A stretch of 63,427 nt of DNA, taken from positions 1-63,427 of the forward strand of contig NZ_LQPM01000021.1 in the NCBI RefSeq assembly GCF_002101815.1. Direction: 5' to 3'. Source of the stretch: Mycobacterium paraense. GTDB taxonomy: Bacteria > Actinomycetota > Actinomycetes > Mycobacteriales > Mycobacteriaceae. Of the stretch, positions 8,241 to 22,280 are shown in pieces (the stretch's first letter is position 1; each line of letters opens with the position of its first letter). The position numbers and the translations under genes were made by a program. The notes below the pieces were generated by a model that was given only the letters and a program-made list of their open reading frames with translations, ran no database searches and was not told where the DNA came from.

Positions 8241-9430
8241 ACGATCGCGGGCCGTTCCCGCACCAACAGCGCCGCCAATAACGACGCCGCGAACAGCAGC
8301 GCGCCCACGAACCACGCCGTCGCCGGCCAGCCGCCGGCGGCGTAGACGACGCCGCCGAATGCGCCGGCGACCGAACCGCCCAGGTAGTAGCTGAACAGAT
8401 ACAGCGCGGACGCCTCGGCCCGATCCCGCTGCGCGACGGCGCCCACCCAACCGCTGGCCACCGTGTGCGCGGCGAAGAACCCGCCGGTGAACACCGCAAC
8501 CCCGAGGACGATCGTGGCCAGCGAGTGCGGCACGGTCAACAGCAGGCCGGCCACCGTGATGGGCAAGGCGCCGCCGAGCACGAGCGCGCGTCCCCTGCGG
8601 TCGGCCAGCCGCCCTGCCACGACGGACGTCCACGTGCCCACCAGATACAGCACGAACAACAGCCCGACGATCGAGGGAGCCAATCCGAAGGGCTGGGCCG
8701 TCAGTCGGTACCCCAGGTAGTTGTACACCGTGACGAATCCGCCCATGAGCGTGAAACCCAACGCAAAGAGCTTCAGCAGCACGGGGTTTCGCAGATGAGT
8801 CGCCAGGTTGCGCGCCGTGGCCCGCACGTTCGCCGCCTTCGGCGTGAAGAACTGCGACCGGGGCACCACGACGGCGAAGACCACGGTGCCGGCCAGCGTC
8901 GTCAATGACGACACCAACAGCGCCACGTGCCAGTTGCTGACGTCGACGACCAGGGCGGGGACGATCCGGCCGGCCAGCCCACCCACGGTGGTACCGGCGA
9001 TGTACCGCCCCATCGCCGAGCCCAGCGACGAGGCGTGGATCTCCTCGGCGAGAAAAGCCATCGCGACGGCGGGGATCCCGGCGAGCGCGACGCCTTGCAG
9101 CGCCCGCCCCGCGAGCAGAACGCCGAGCGACGGGCTGAAGGGCAGCAACAACCCGACGACACTGGCGGCCACCCCGGACGTCAGCATCACCGTCACGCGC
9201 CCGTAGCGCTCGGAAAGCACGCTCGCGGGAACGACGGACAGCGCCAGCATGCCGGTGGTCAGCGAGACCGCGAGCGCCGCGGTGGCCGGGGAGATCCGGT
9301 AATACGCCGAGAAGGCCGGCAACAACGCCTGCGTGCAGTACATCGCGGCGAAGCTGGCCAGGCCGGCGCCGTACAGCGCCGCGGTCACTCGCCGATACCC
9401 GCGGCTTCCGGCTTGATGTGCAGTTGGCAT
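8189..9430 (-). CDS. MFS transporter, YnfM/AraJ-like exporter
   Basis: A 413-residue protein with about twelve membrane helices. The first loop between helices 2 and 3 carries SVVPASVLSERYGRVTVML, the MFS motif A region, and a second copy is in SVVAGRLADRRGRALVLGG. The overall pattern resembles YnfM-type drug or metabolite efflux carriers. The start ATG at 9430 faces a divergent LysR gene, and the intergenic region holds a clear inverted repeat, so the LysR protein probably controls it. The 3' end overlaps the small MFS partner gene by 52 bases on the other strand. Substrate unknown. Confidence 0.88.
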   Translation of the reverse strand: MPTAHQAGSRGYRRVTAALYGAGLASFAAMYCTQALLPAFSAYYRISPATAALAVSLTTGMLALSVVPASVLSERYGRVTVMLTSGVAASVVGLLLPFSPSLGVLLAGRALQGVALAGIPAVAMAFLAEEIHASSLGSAMGRYIAGTTVGGLAGRIVPALVVDVSNWHVALLVSSLTTLAGTVVFAVVVPRSQFFTPKAANVRATARNLATHLRNPVLLKLFALGFTLMGGFVTVYNYLGYRLTAQPFGLAPSIVGLLFVLYLVGTWTSVVAGRLADRRGRALVLGGALPITVAGLLLTVPHSLATIVLGVAVFTGGFFAAHTVASGWVGAVAQRDRAEASALYLFSYYLGGSVAGAFGGVVYAAGGWPATAWFVGALLFAASLLAALLVRERPAIVQAPNNWVIFEKSCQTP

Positions 9431-9480
9431 AACAACGATGCTCGGCGCCGGCCGATAGGAAAGGAAATGAATTGTTTAAT

Positions 9481-9508
9481 CGCTTATGATTCATTATCAG
9501 AATAAGCG
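9481..9508. promoter_or_regulatory. Likely LysR operator
   Basis: CGCTTAT at 9481-9487 and ATAAGCG at 9502-9508 form a perfect 7-bp inverted repeat with a 14-base spacer. An inner palindrome ATGATTCAT spans 9486-9494. It lies in the divergent region between the MFS exporter (start 9430) and the LysR gene (start 9521), and is AT-rich against a GC-rich background. The position fits an autoregulatory LysR site that also controls the exporter. Confidence 0.6.
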
Positions 9509-9520
9509 GAGGTGGCGGGC

Positions 9521-10405
9521 GTGCCCGATGGCGACTACGAGTGGTTCGTCACACTGGCGGAGCTGGAACACGTCACGGCGGCGGCCGGCCAGTTGCACAT
9601 CGCGCAGCCGACGCTCACCCGAATGCTGGCGCGCCTGGAACGGCAGCTGGGGGTGGCGCTGTTCGATCGCCGCGGCAAGCGGCTCGCGCTGAACACCTAC
9701 GGCCGCATCTTTTACGAGCACGCGCGCCGGGCCCAGTCCGAACTCGATTCGGCGCGGCGGGCGATCGACGATCTGGCCAACCCGGCCGTCGGCGAGATCC
9801 GACTCGGCTTCCTCGGTTCGTTCGGGTCAACGGTGGTGCCGCGCTTGATCGCCGGGTTCGCCGAAGCCTCACCGCGAGTGACGTTCACGCTGGAGGAGGG
9901 CGCCGCCGAATCGATCGGCGATCTCGTGCAGTCCGGGTCGATCGACATGGGCGTGGTGTCGCCGCGGCCGCAGGCGCCAAACCTGGCCTGGCGCGGCCTG
10001 TTTCGCCAGCGGCTCGGCGTCGCGTTCCCGTGCGACCACGCGCTTGCCGGCGCGGCGGCGGTGTCCATGACGGACCTGGCCGACGAGCCGTTCGTGGCCA
10101 TGCGGCCCGGCTTCGGCATGCGACGGCTGCTCGACGAGCTTTGCGCGGCGGCGCAAATCCAGCCGCGGATCGTCCTCGAGTCGGCGAACCTCACGTCGAC
10201 CGTGGGCCTGGTGGCCGCGGGGCTGGGCATCAGCCTGATGCCCATCGACGGCAGCGATCACGCGCCCGGGGTCAGCGTGCTGCCATTGGCCGACGCCGAC
10301 GCCTACCGCGATGTCGGGATGATCTGGAATTCCGGGCGACCGCTGTCCCGCCCGGCCCGCGACTTCATCGCGTCCGCCGCGGCCCTGCACCACCAGGGAC
10401 CGTAG
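9521..10405 (+). CDS. LysR-family transcriptional regulator
   Basis: A 294-residue regulator of normal LTTR length. The N-terminal winged helix-turn-helix is clear (LAELEHVTAAAGQLHIAQPT, then RMLARLERQLGVALFDRRGK). The C-terminal part is the periplasmic-binding-like effector domain, starting near GEIRLGFLGSFGSTVVPRLI. GTG at 9521 is chosen because GGAGG lies 8 bases upstream; an in-frame GTG at 9512 overlaps that ribosome site. It is divergent from the MFS exporter, the usual arrangement of an LTTR and its target. The effector is unknown. Confidence 0.92.
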   Translation: MPDGDYEWFVTLAELEHVTAAAGQLHIAQPTLTRMLARLERQLGVALFDRRGKRLALNTYGRIFYEHARRAQSELDSARRAIDDLANPAVGEIRLGFLGSFGSTVVPRLIAGFAEASPRVTFTLEEGAAESIGDLVQSGSIDMGVVSPRPQAPNLAWRGLFRQRLGVAFPCDHALAGAAAVSMTDLADEPFVAMRPGFGMRRLLDELCAAAQIQPRIVLESANLTSTVGLVAAGLGISLMPIDGSDHAPGVSVLPLADADAYRDVGMIWNSGRPLSRPARDFIASAAALHHQGP

Positions 10406-10469
10406 CGCAGTGGACTGCAATGTCGGTTTTCCGCCAGTTTTGTCGGGGGGCGGGTGTAACTGTGGAACC

Positions 10470-11966
10470 GTGCACGACGATTTCGAACGCTGCTACCGGG
10501 CCGTCCAGTCCAAGGACGCCCGGTTCGACGGCTGGTTCGTCACCGCGGTGCTGACGACTCGGATCTATTGCCGGCCCAGCTGCCCCGTGCGGCCGCCGTT
10601 CGCGCGCAACGTCCGGTTCTACCCGACGGCGGCGGCCGCCCAGCGGGCCGGGTTCCGGGCGTGCAAGCGGTGCCGCCCCGACGCCTCACCCGGATCCCCC
10701 GAATGGAACGTGCGCGGCGACGTCGTCGCGCGGGCGATGCGGCTGATCGGCGACGGCACCGTGGACCGGGAGGGCGTCGGCGGACTCGCGGCTCATCTCG
10801 GCTACACCACCCGGCAGCTGGAGCGGCTCCTGCAGGCCGAGGTGGGCGCCGGCCCGCTCGCGCTGGCCCGGGCGCAGCGCGCCCAGACCGCGCGGCTGCT
10901 CATCGAGACCACGGAGCTGCCGTTCGGCGACGTCGCGTTCGCCGCCGGGTTCTCCAGCATCCGCCAGTTCAACGACACCGTGCGCTCGGTGTTCGAGACC
11001 ACGCCGTCGGCATTGCGCCGGCGGGCGGCCGCCCGGATGGGGGTCGAGGCCAATCCCCCTGGCGCGCTGTGCCTTCGGCTGCCGGTGCGCACGCCGTTCG
11101 CCTACGAGGGCGTGTTCGGCCACCTGGCGGCCGGCGTCGTGCCCGGCTGCGAGGAGGTGCGCGACGGCGCCTACCGGCGCACCCTGCGGCTTCCCCACGG
11201 CGGCGCGGTCGTGACGCTGGCACCGGCCGTCGACCACGTCCGCTGCCGGCTGGCGCTCGACGACTTCCGCGACCTCACCACCGCGATCGCCCGCTGCCGG
11301 CGGCTGCTGGACCTCGACGCCGACCCCGAAGCCGTGGTCGACGCGTTGGCCGGCGACCCCGAGCTGGCCGCGGTGGTGGAAAAGGCGCCGGGGCAACGCA
11401 TCCCGCGCACCGTCGACGAGGCCGAGCTGGCCGTGCGCGCGGTGCTGGGCCAGCAGGTCTCGACCAAGGCCGCCAGGACCCACGCGGGCCGGCTGGTCGC
11501 GGCCTACGGCGCACCGGTGCGCGACCCCGAGGACGCGTTGACGCATGCGTTCCCGTCGGTCGAACAGCTCGCCGACATCGACCCCGTCCACCTGGCGGTC
11601 CCCGAGGCACGACGACGCACGCTCCACGCGCTGATCGCCGGCCTCGCCGACGGCAGCGTCGTCCTGGACGCCGGAAGCGACTGGGAGGCCGCCCGCGCAC
11701 AATTGCTGGCGCTGCCCGGCGTCGGCCCCTGGACCGCGGAGGTGATCGCGATGCGCGCCCTGGGCGACCCGGACGCCTTTCCTGCCAGCGACCTCGGGCT
11801 CCGGCTGGCCGCAAAGCAACTCGGGCTCCCCGCGGATCAGCGCAAACTCGTCGAACGCAGCGCCCGCTGGCGGCCCTGGCGCTCGTATGCCACCCAGCAT
11901 CTGTGGGCGACCCTCGACCATCCGGTAAACCATTGGCCGCCAAAGCCTCCCAAGGAGGGCGCATGA
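10470..11966 (+). CDS. alkA: Ada-AlkA fusion: methyl-sensing regulator and 3-methyladenine DNA glycosylase
   Basis: A 498-residue three-part protein. Residues 1-80 are the Ada N-terminal zinc domain with four Cys (YCRPSC, C34 and C38, then ACKRC), where the first Cys takes methyl from phosphotriesters. About 85-185 is an AraC-type helix-turn-helix (GLAAHLGYTTRQLERLL, GFSSIRQFNDTVR). The rest is AlkA, with the helix-hairpin-helix LPGVGPWTAEVIAMRALGD followed by the catalytic Asp region (FPASDLGLRLA). It removes alkylated bases and should activate its own operon after alkylation damage. GTG at 10470 gives the same N-terminus as Rv1317c. The stop overlaps the ogt start by four bases (ATGA). Confidence 0.94.
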   Translation: MHDDFERCYRAVQSKDARFDGWFVTAVLTTRIYCRPSCPVRPPFARNVRFYPTAAAAQRAGFRACKRCRPDASPGSPEWNVRGDVVARAMRLIGDGTVDREGVGGLAAHLGYTTRQLERLLQAEVGAGPLALARAQRAQTARLLIETTELPFGDVAFAAGFSSIRQFNDTVRSVFETTPSALRRRAAARMGVEANPPGALCLRLPVRTPFAYEGVFGHLAAGVVPGCEEVRDGAYRRTLRLPHGGAVVTLAPAVDHVRCRLALDDFRDLTTAIARCRRLLDLDADPEAVVDALAGDPELAAVVEKAPGQRIPRTVDEAELAVRAVLGQQVSTKAARTHAGRLVAAYGAPVRDPEDALTHAFPSVEQLADIDPVHLAVPEARRRTLHALIAGLADGSVVLDAGSDWEAARAQLLALPGVGPWTAEVIAMRALGDPDAFPASDLGLRLAAKQLGLPADQRKLVERSARWRPWRSYATQHLWATLDHPVNHWPPKPPKEGA

Positions 11967-12484
11967 TCAGCTACCGCACCATCGAGAGCCCGATCGGGCT
12001 GCTGACCCTGGCCGGGCGCGACGGGGTCTTGACGAACCTGCGGATGGTCGACCAGACCTACGAACCGAACCGCGCCGGCTGGTCGCCCGAGCCGCGGGCG
12101 TTCGGTGCGGCCGTCGAGCAACTCGGCGCCTATTTCGCCGGCGAGCTCACCGCGTTCGACATCGAGCTCGAGCTGCGGGGCACGGAATTCCAGCGGCGCG
12201 TGTGGCAGGCGCTGCTGACGATCCCGTATGGCGAGACGCGGTCGTACGGGGAGATCGCCGCGCAGATCGGCACCCCCGGCTCGGCGCGCGCCGTCGGCTG
12301 GGCCAACGGCCACAATCCCATCGCGATCGTCGTTCCGTGCCACCGGGTGATCGGCGCCAGCGGCAGCCTCACCGGCTACGGCGGCGGGCTGGATCGAAAG
12401 CGAACGCTGCTCGACTTGGAGAAAAATCGCATGCCGGCCGAGCTGACATTGTTCACTAAACGGCCGAACGCCGACTTGTTGTGA
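11963..12484 (+). CDS. ogt: Methylated-DNA-protein cysteine methyltransferase
   Basis: A 173-residue suicide repair protein that takes the alkyl group from O6-alkylguanine onto its own cysteine. The acceptor is C126 in VVPCHRVIGASGSLTGYGGG. The DNA-binding helix-turn-helix is in YGETRSYGEIAAQIGTPGSARAVG (residues about 89-112) with the arginine finger inside it. The ATG at 11963 overlaps the alkA stop and has AAGGAGGG 6 bases upstream, so the two form an adaptive-response operon induced through the Ada domain of AlkA. Transcription ends at the hairpin at 12537-12566, shared with the rRNA operon. Confidence 0.96.
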   Translation: MISYRTIESPIGLLTLAGRDGVLTNLRMVDQTYEPNRAGWSPEPRAFGAAVEQLGAYFAGELTAFDIELELRGTEFQRRVWQALLTIPYGETRSYGEIAAQIGTPGSARAVGWANGHNPIAIVVPCHRVIGASGSLTGYGGGLDRKRTLLDLEKNRMPAELTLFTKRPNADLL

Positions 12485-12536
12485 TGCTTTCCCGATAATC
12501 GCCGCAACAACTCGACATTCGCCGGCAAGAAAATGC

Positions 12537-12566
12537 AAAAACACCCCCGTTGCCGGGGGTGTTTTT
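12537..12566. terminator. Bidirectional intrinsic terminator (ogt and rRNA operon)
   Basis: Perfect 13-bp arms AAAAACACCCCCG (12537-12549) and CGGGGGTGTTTTT (12554-12566) enclose the loop TTGC. T-runs follow the stem on both strands, so it can end ogt transcription from the left and the rRNA transcript from the right. The 5S 3' end lies 5 bases away. Confidence 0.9.
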
Positions 12567-12571
12567 GTATA

Positions 12572-12687
12572 TGTTCGGCGGTGTCCTACTTTTCCACCCG
12601 AAGAGGGCAGTATCATCGGCGCTGACAGGCTTAGCTTCCGGGTTCGGGATGGGACCGGGCGTTTCCCTGTCGCTGTGGCCGCCGTAA
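12572..12687 (-). rRNA. rrf: 5S ribosomal RNA
   Basis: Read on the minus strand, the sequence starts TTACGGCGGCCACAGCGACA and ends CCGCCGAACA, with the conserved CCCATCCCGAACCCGGAAGC and GGGTGGAAAAGTAGGACACC segments. The length is about 116 bases. It is the last gene of the rRNA operon, 3' to 23S, and lies 5 bases before the terminator. Ends are judged by similarity to mycobacterial 5S and may be off by one to three bases. Confidence 0.95.
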
Positions 12688-12777
12688 CTCTATTTATTTT
12701 TCATTCAAGTGTTCTGGTGGGGGGTGTGGTGCGCCACGACATTGCTGTCAGGCGCTGGATTGTGGTTGCGATTTGTG

Positions 12778-15877
<3,100 letters not shown>

Positions 15878-15952
15878 ACACAAAAACCAAAGAAAAATTA
15901 CAACATTTAATGGACACACCGCCACGAGGGCAGCGCATCCATTTAGATGCTC

Positions 15953-15979
15953 GCAACCACTATCCAGTTCTCAAACACC
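15953..15979 (-). promoter_or_regulatory. boxA-like antitermination/processing element in 16S-23S spacer
   Basis: On the minus strand the 278-base spacer (15878-16155) carries GGTGTTTGAGAACTGGATAG, a near copy of the leader element at 17821-17852 upstream of 16S. Such paired elements flank mycobacterial 16S rRNA and serve RNase III processing and Nus-type antitermination. No tRNA gene is in the spacer. Confidence 0.6.
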
Positions 15980-16151
15980 ACACCCCACCACCAAGATGGA
16001 GGGACACCACTCGAAACAACCCGAGTGCTGTCTCAGGACCCAATAGTGTGTCTGGCTTTCGCTTTGTTGTTGCGCACCCGGCCCCCGCCCACTACAGGCG
16101 GGAACCCCTCACGGCTCGCACCCCACCAGTTGGGGTGCTTTTCGTGGTGCT

Positions 16152-17680
<1,529 letters not shown>

Positions 17681-17820
17681 ACCCCTCGATAACGAGGTGA
17701 ATTTACAATCAGAGAAAATCTGACCTAACAAAAAGACGCCAAACATCTGGCATCAAAAAACAGCCATACCCACACACGGGGAGTGCAGAGTATGGCCAAA
17801 AAACAACAACAATTAAAAAG

Positions 17821-17852
17821 ACCAAACACACTATTGAGTTCTCAAACAACAC
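17821..17852 (-). promoter_or_regulatory. rRNA leader boxA/RNase III element
   Basis: On the minus strand the leader reads GTTGTTTGAGAACTCAATAG, then TGTGTTTGGT, the conserved mycobacterial rrn leader block. It sits between promoter PCL1 and 16S and pairs with the similar block in the 16S-23S spacer to form the 16S processing stalk. Confidence 0.7.
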
Positions 17853-17889
17853 TCATGCTTATTTTCGCCCGCTTCCGGGCAACCCTGCC

Positions 17890-17919
17890 AGCTTAATACC
17901 GTTCTGGCGGAGGCGTCAA
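17890..17919 (-). promoter_or_regulatory. rRNA promoter PCL1
   Basis: On the minus strand TTGACG (17914-17919) and TAAGCT (17890-17895) are separated by 18 bases, followed by GGCAGGGTTGCCCGGAAGCG, the conserved start region of mycobacterial rrn PCL1 promoters. It is the promoter nearer to 16S of the two. Confidence 0.85.
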
Positions 17920-17969
17920 GTCCCAGTTTTGGTCATCTTGTGTGGTGACCGCTGCGGGACAGCCGTGCC

Positions 17970-17999
17970 AGGCTAGTACCGATCCGGCGAGGGAGTCAA
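17970..17999 (-). promoter_or_regulatory. rRNA promoter P1
   Basis: On the minus strand TTGACT (17994-17999) and TAGCCT (17970-17975) are separated by 18 bases and followed by GGCACGGCTG. The unit is an imperfect duplicate of PCL1 80 bases downstream. It lies 58 bases after the murA stop, the position of rrnA P1 in M. tuberculosis. The 376 bases between 16S and murA hold only these promoters and the leader. Confidence 0.8.
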
Positions 18000-18056
18000 G
18001 GCCCCGGTTTCGGTCCCCCTCGAGGGGTGACCGCCCTTGTGGGGCACTGACTTTGA

Positions 18057-19310
18057 CTACTCTACCCGCTCGATCTCCGCTCCCAAAATCGCCAGGTTTT
18101 CGACGAACAACGGGTAGCCCCGGTCGATGTGGAAGACATCGTGGACCTCGGTGTCACCGTCGGCGACGAGCCCGGCCAGCACCAGGCCGGCACCGGCCCG
18201 GATGTCCGAACACCACACCGGCGCGCTGGACAGTTGTGGCAGGCCCCGCACGACGGCGTGGTGCCCGTCGGTGCGGGCGTCGGCGCCCAGCCGGATCATC
18301 TCCTCGACGAACCGGAAGCGGGCTTCGAACACGTTCTCGGTGATCATCGACGTGCCGTCGGCGATGGAGGCCAGCGCGATCGCCATCGGCTGCAGGTCGG
18401 TCGGGAACCCGGGAAAAGGCAGGGTCGCGACGTTGACGGCCTTGGGGCGCTCGTACTGGGTCACCCGGAAGCTGTCGTCGGTCTGGGTGACCGTGGCGCC
18501 CGCATCGTGCAACTTGTGCAGCACCACCTGCAGGTGGGCCGGGTCGACGCCGGTCACCTCGATGTCGCCGCGGGTCATGGCCGCGGCGATGCCCCAGGTG
18601 GCGGCCACGATGCGGTCGCCGATCACTCGGTGTTCCGTGGGATGTAGCCGCGGGACGCCGGTGATCGTCATGGTCGGCGAACCCGCGCCCTCGATCTGCG
18701 CACCCATCTGGTTGAGCATCGTGCACAGATCGACCACGTCCGGTTCGCGCGCCGCGTTGTGAATGGTGGTGACGCCCTCGGCCACGACGGCGGCCATCAG
18801 GATGTTCTCGGTGGCCCCCACGGAGGGGAACTCCAGCTGAATCTCCGCGCCGCGCAGGGTGTCTGCCTGGGCGACCACGCAGCCGTGCTCGATGTTGCAT
18901 TGCGCACCCAGCTGCCGCAGGCCCGCCTGATGCATGTCCAGCGGACGCGATCCGATCGCGTCCCCGCCGGGGAGCGCGACCCTGGCGCGCTTGCAGCGGC
19001 CGACCAGCGGGCCCAGCACGCAGACCGAGGCGCGGAACTGCCGCACCGCCGCGAAGTCCGCGTCGTACTTGGGCTCGTCGGGCGAGGTGATGCGGGCGAC
19101 GTCACCGTCGAGCTCGACGGTGGCGCCCAGGCCGCGCAGCACCTCGGCCATCAGCGGCACGTCCAGGATGTCCGGGCAGTTGGTGATGGTGCTGGTGCCC
19201 TCGGCCAGCAGGGTCGCGGCCATCAGCTTGAGCACGCTGTTCTTGGCGCCCCCGACAGCGACTTCGCCGGACAACCGGTTCCCGCCGGTCACCACGAATC
19301 GCTCAGTCAC
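18057..19310 (-). CDS. murA: UDP-N-acetylglucosamine 1-carboxyvinyltransferase
   Basis: A 417-residue enzyme of the EPSP synthase fold that adds enolpyruvate from PEP to UDP-GlcNAc, the first committed step of peptidoglycan synthesis in the cytoplasm. The N-terminus (FVVTGGNRLSGEVAVGGAKN) and DMHQAGLRQLGA are conserved. The usual catalytic Cys is replaced by Asp117 in LPGGDAIGSRP, the mycobacterial state that gives intrinsic fosfomycin resistance. The rRNA operon follows on the same strand, so readthrough may add to rRNA synthesis. It is divergent from the cobalamin adenosyltransferase gene, with 70 bases between starts. Confidence 0.97.
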   Translation of the reverse strand: MTERFVVTGGNRLSGEVAVGGAKNSVLKLMAATLLAEGTSTITNCPDILDVPLMAEVLRGLGATVELDGDVARITSPDEPKYDADFAAVRQFRASVCVLGPLVGRCKRARVALPGGDAIGSRPLDMHQAGLRQLGAQCNIEHGCVVAQADTLRGAEIQLEFPSVGATENILMAAVVAEGVTTIHNAAREPDVVDLCTMLNQMGAQIEGAGSPTMTITGVPRLHPTEHRVIGDRIVAATWGIAAAMTRGDIEVTGVDPAHLQVVLHKLHDAGATVTQTDDSFRVTQYERPKAVNVATLPFPGFPTDLQPMAIALASIADGTSMITENVFEARFRFVEEMIRLGADARTDGHHAVVRGLPQLSSAPVWCSDIRAGAGLVLAGLVADGDTEVHDVFHIDRGYPLFVENLAILGAEIERVE

Positions 19311-19380
19311 CCGCGTCAGTTTAATGAAGCGGTTTCGGCTTGTCAGTCAGCCGAGGCGGCCAGCCGAGTACCGTTTTCTC

Positions 19381-19962
19381 ATGGCCATCCACCTGACCCG
19401 CATCTATACGCGAACCGGCGACGACGGGACGACCGGATTGAGCGATTTCTCACGGGTCTCCAAGAACGACCCCCGCCTGGTGGCCTACGCGGATTGCGAC
19501 GAGGCCAACTCCGCGATCGGCGTCGCGATCGCGCTCGGTCGGCCCGACGGGGAAATCGCGGGCGTGCTGCGGCAGATCCAGAACGACTTGTTCGACGCCG
19601 GCGCGGATCTGTCGACCCCGGTGGCCGAAGACCCCAAATATCCCCCGCTGCGAGTTCCCCAGGCCTACATCGATCGGCTCGAGGCATGGTGCGACAAGTA
19701 CAACGAGCCGCTACCGGCGCTGAATTCCTTTGTGCTGCCCGGGGGTTCACCGCTGTCGGCGCTGTTACACGTGGCCCGCACCGTGGTGCGGCGGGCCGAG
19801 CGCTCGGCGTGGGCCGCGGTGGATTCGCAGCCCGACGGGGTCAGCGCGCTGCCGGCAAAGTACCTGAACCGGCTGTCCGACCTGCTGTTCATCCTGTCGC
19901 GCGCGGCCAACCCCGACGGCGACGTGCTGTGGCAGCCGGGCGGCGGGACGAACGCGAGTTAG
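19381..19962 (+). CDS. Cob(I)alamin adenosyltransferase, PduO type
   Basis: A 193-residue protein that transfers adenosyl from ATP to cob(I)alamin, giving the cofactor of methylmalonyl-CoA mutase. The ATP-binding N-terminus YTRTGDDGTTGL is intact. The signature RRAERSAWAAV, with the following LNRLSDLLFILSRAAN helix, is typical. The start is ATG at 19381, because upstream in-frame codons run antisense to murA. It is the counterpart of Rv1314c. It converges with the DUF2550 gene, 15 bases apart. Its link to the epimerase at 3448 is metabolic, not positional. Confidence 0.93.
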   Translation: MAIHLTRIYTRTGDDGTTGLSDFSRVSKNDPRLVAYADCDEANSAIGVAIALGRPDGEIAGVLRQIQNDLFDAGADLSTPVAEDPKYPPLRVPQAYIDRLEAWCDKYNEPLPALNSFVLPGGSPLSALLHVARTVVRRAERSAWAAVDSQPDGVSALPAKYLNRLSDLLFILSRAANPDGDVLWQPGGGTNAS

Positions 19963-19977
19963 CCTGCGGCGCAACGC

Positions 19978-20418
19978 CTATACGCTGCGACGGCGGGCGC
20001 GCGGCGACGGCCGGGATTCCAGCCAGGACAGGAACGCGGTCAGGGCGCCCTTGTCGAGCGCAAGCTCGTAACCGGCCCGGTCCTGCGTCGTGTCGCGCAG
20101 CTCGAGTACGACGATCTCGTCGGTCATGATGTCGAATTCGTCGCCGCGCGGCGCGCGCCGGGCCACGATCTCTACCCCCCGCCGGCTGAGCCGGCGGTCC
20201 GGCCACAAACGCAGGCTGGACAGCCGGTAGAAGGCGGCCTCGCCGCCGCGATAGCGGATCACGCCGTGCCGCCAGCCGTGCCCGCCGACGGCGGGGATGT
20301 CACGCATGATCCCGGCCGTGCCGCCCTGGCGCAGCTTCCACAGCCGATAGCTCAGGGCCAACACGGCGGCCGCCAGCATGACGACGAGCACGACCATGCC
20401 GACCATGGGCGCGCTCAT
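19978..20418 (-). CDS. DUF2550 membrane-anchored protein (Rv1312-like)
   Basis: A 146-residue protein with one N-terminal membrane helix (MVGMVVLVVMLAAAVLALSY) and a basic cytoplasmic domain rich in Arg (WRHGVIRYRGGEAAFYRL, LRLWPDRRLSRRGVEIV). This is the DUF2550 family found after atpC in mycobacteria. It starts 7 bases beyond the atpC stop on the same strand, so it is the last gene of the atp transcript. No enzyme motif is seen. A role in ATP synthase assembly or in the envelope is possible but unproven. The start at 20418 puts the helix right at the N-terminus; an upstream ATG would run into atpC. Confidence 0.88.
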   Translation of the reverse strand: MSAPMVGMVVLVVMLAAAVLALSYRLWKLRQGGTAGIMRDIPAVGGHGWRHGVIRYRGGEAAFYRLSSLRLWPDRRLSRRGVEIVARRAPRGDEFDIMTDEIVVLELRDTTQDRAGYELALDKGALTAFLSWLESRPSPRARRRSV

Positions 20419-20425
20419 CGGGGCG

Positions 20426-20791
20426 TTAGTCGATCGCGCCGACGGCGCGCAGTCTGCCGCGCCCCCTGGCGGCAACCCGGGGATCGTCGGACTCGGAATC
20501 CTGGCGGGCGGCGCTCTCGTCGATCTCCGACTCGAACTCCGCGGATTCGGCCAGGATCGTCACGCTCTCCTCGGTCACCGACAGAAACCCGCCCTCCACC
20601 GCGACCCGCAGGTCGTCCTCGCCTTCGCGTTCGACGCGCACCATGGCGTCGTCGACCAGTTGGGCGACCAGCGGGATGTGGTGGGGCAGGATGCCGATCT
20701 CGCCGACGGTGGTGCGGGTGAACAGGAACGTCGCCTCACCCGACCAGATCTTCCGGTCGACGGCGACGATCTCCACGTTCAATTCGGCCAT
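20426..20791 (-). CDS. atpC: ATP synthase epsilon subunit
   Basis: A 121-residue central-stalk subunit, the usual mycobacterial length. The N-terminal beta-sandwich is present (LNVEIVAVDRKIWSGEATFL, GEIGILPHHIPLVAQL). The C-terminal helical part is short and acidic, as in other mycobacteria, where it cannot form the long inhibitory hairpin of E. coli. It couples proton-driven c-ring rotation to the catalytic head and lies 12 bases after atpD. Confidence 0.96.
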   Translation of the reverse strand: MAELNVEIVAVDRKIWSGEATFLFTRTTVGEIGILPHHIPLVAQLVDDAMVRVEREGEDDLRVAVEGGFLSVTEESVTILAESAEFESEIDESAARQDSESDDPRVAARGRGRLRAVGAID

Positions 20792-20803
20792 GCCGCTCAG
20801 TCC

Positions 20804-22261
<1,458 letters not shown>

Positions 22262-22280
22262 GTTTCTTCTTCCTCGTGCG

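Noticed and set aside
19311..19380. Cobalamin riboswitch before the adenosyltransferase gene
   Set aside because: Only 70 bases separate the divergent starts, far too short for a B12 riboswitch, and no B12-box was seen.
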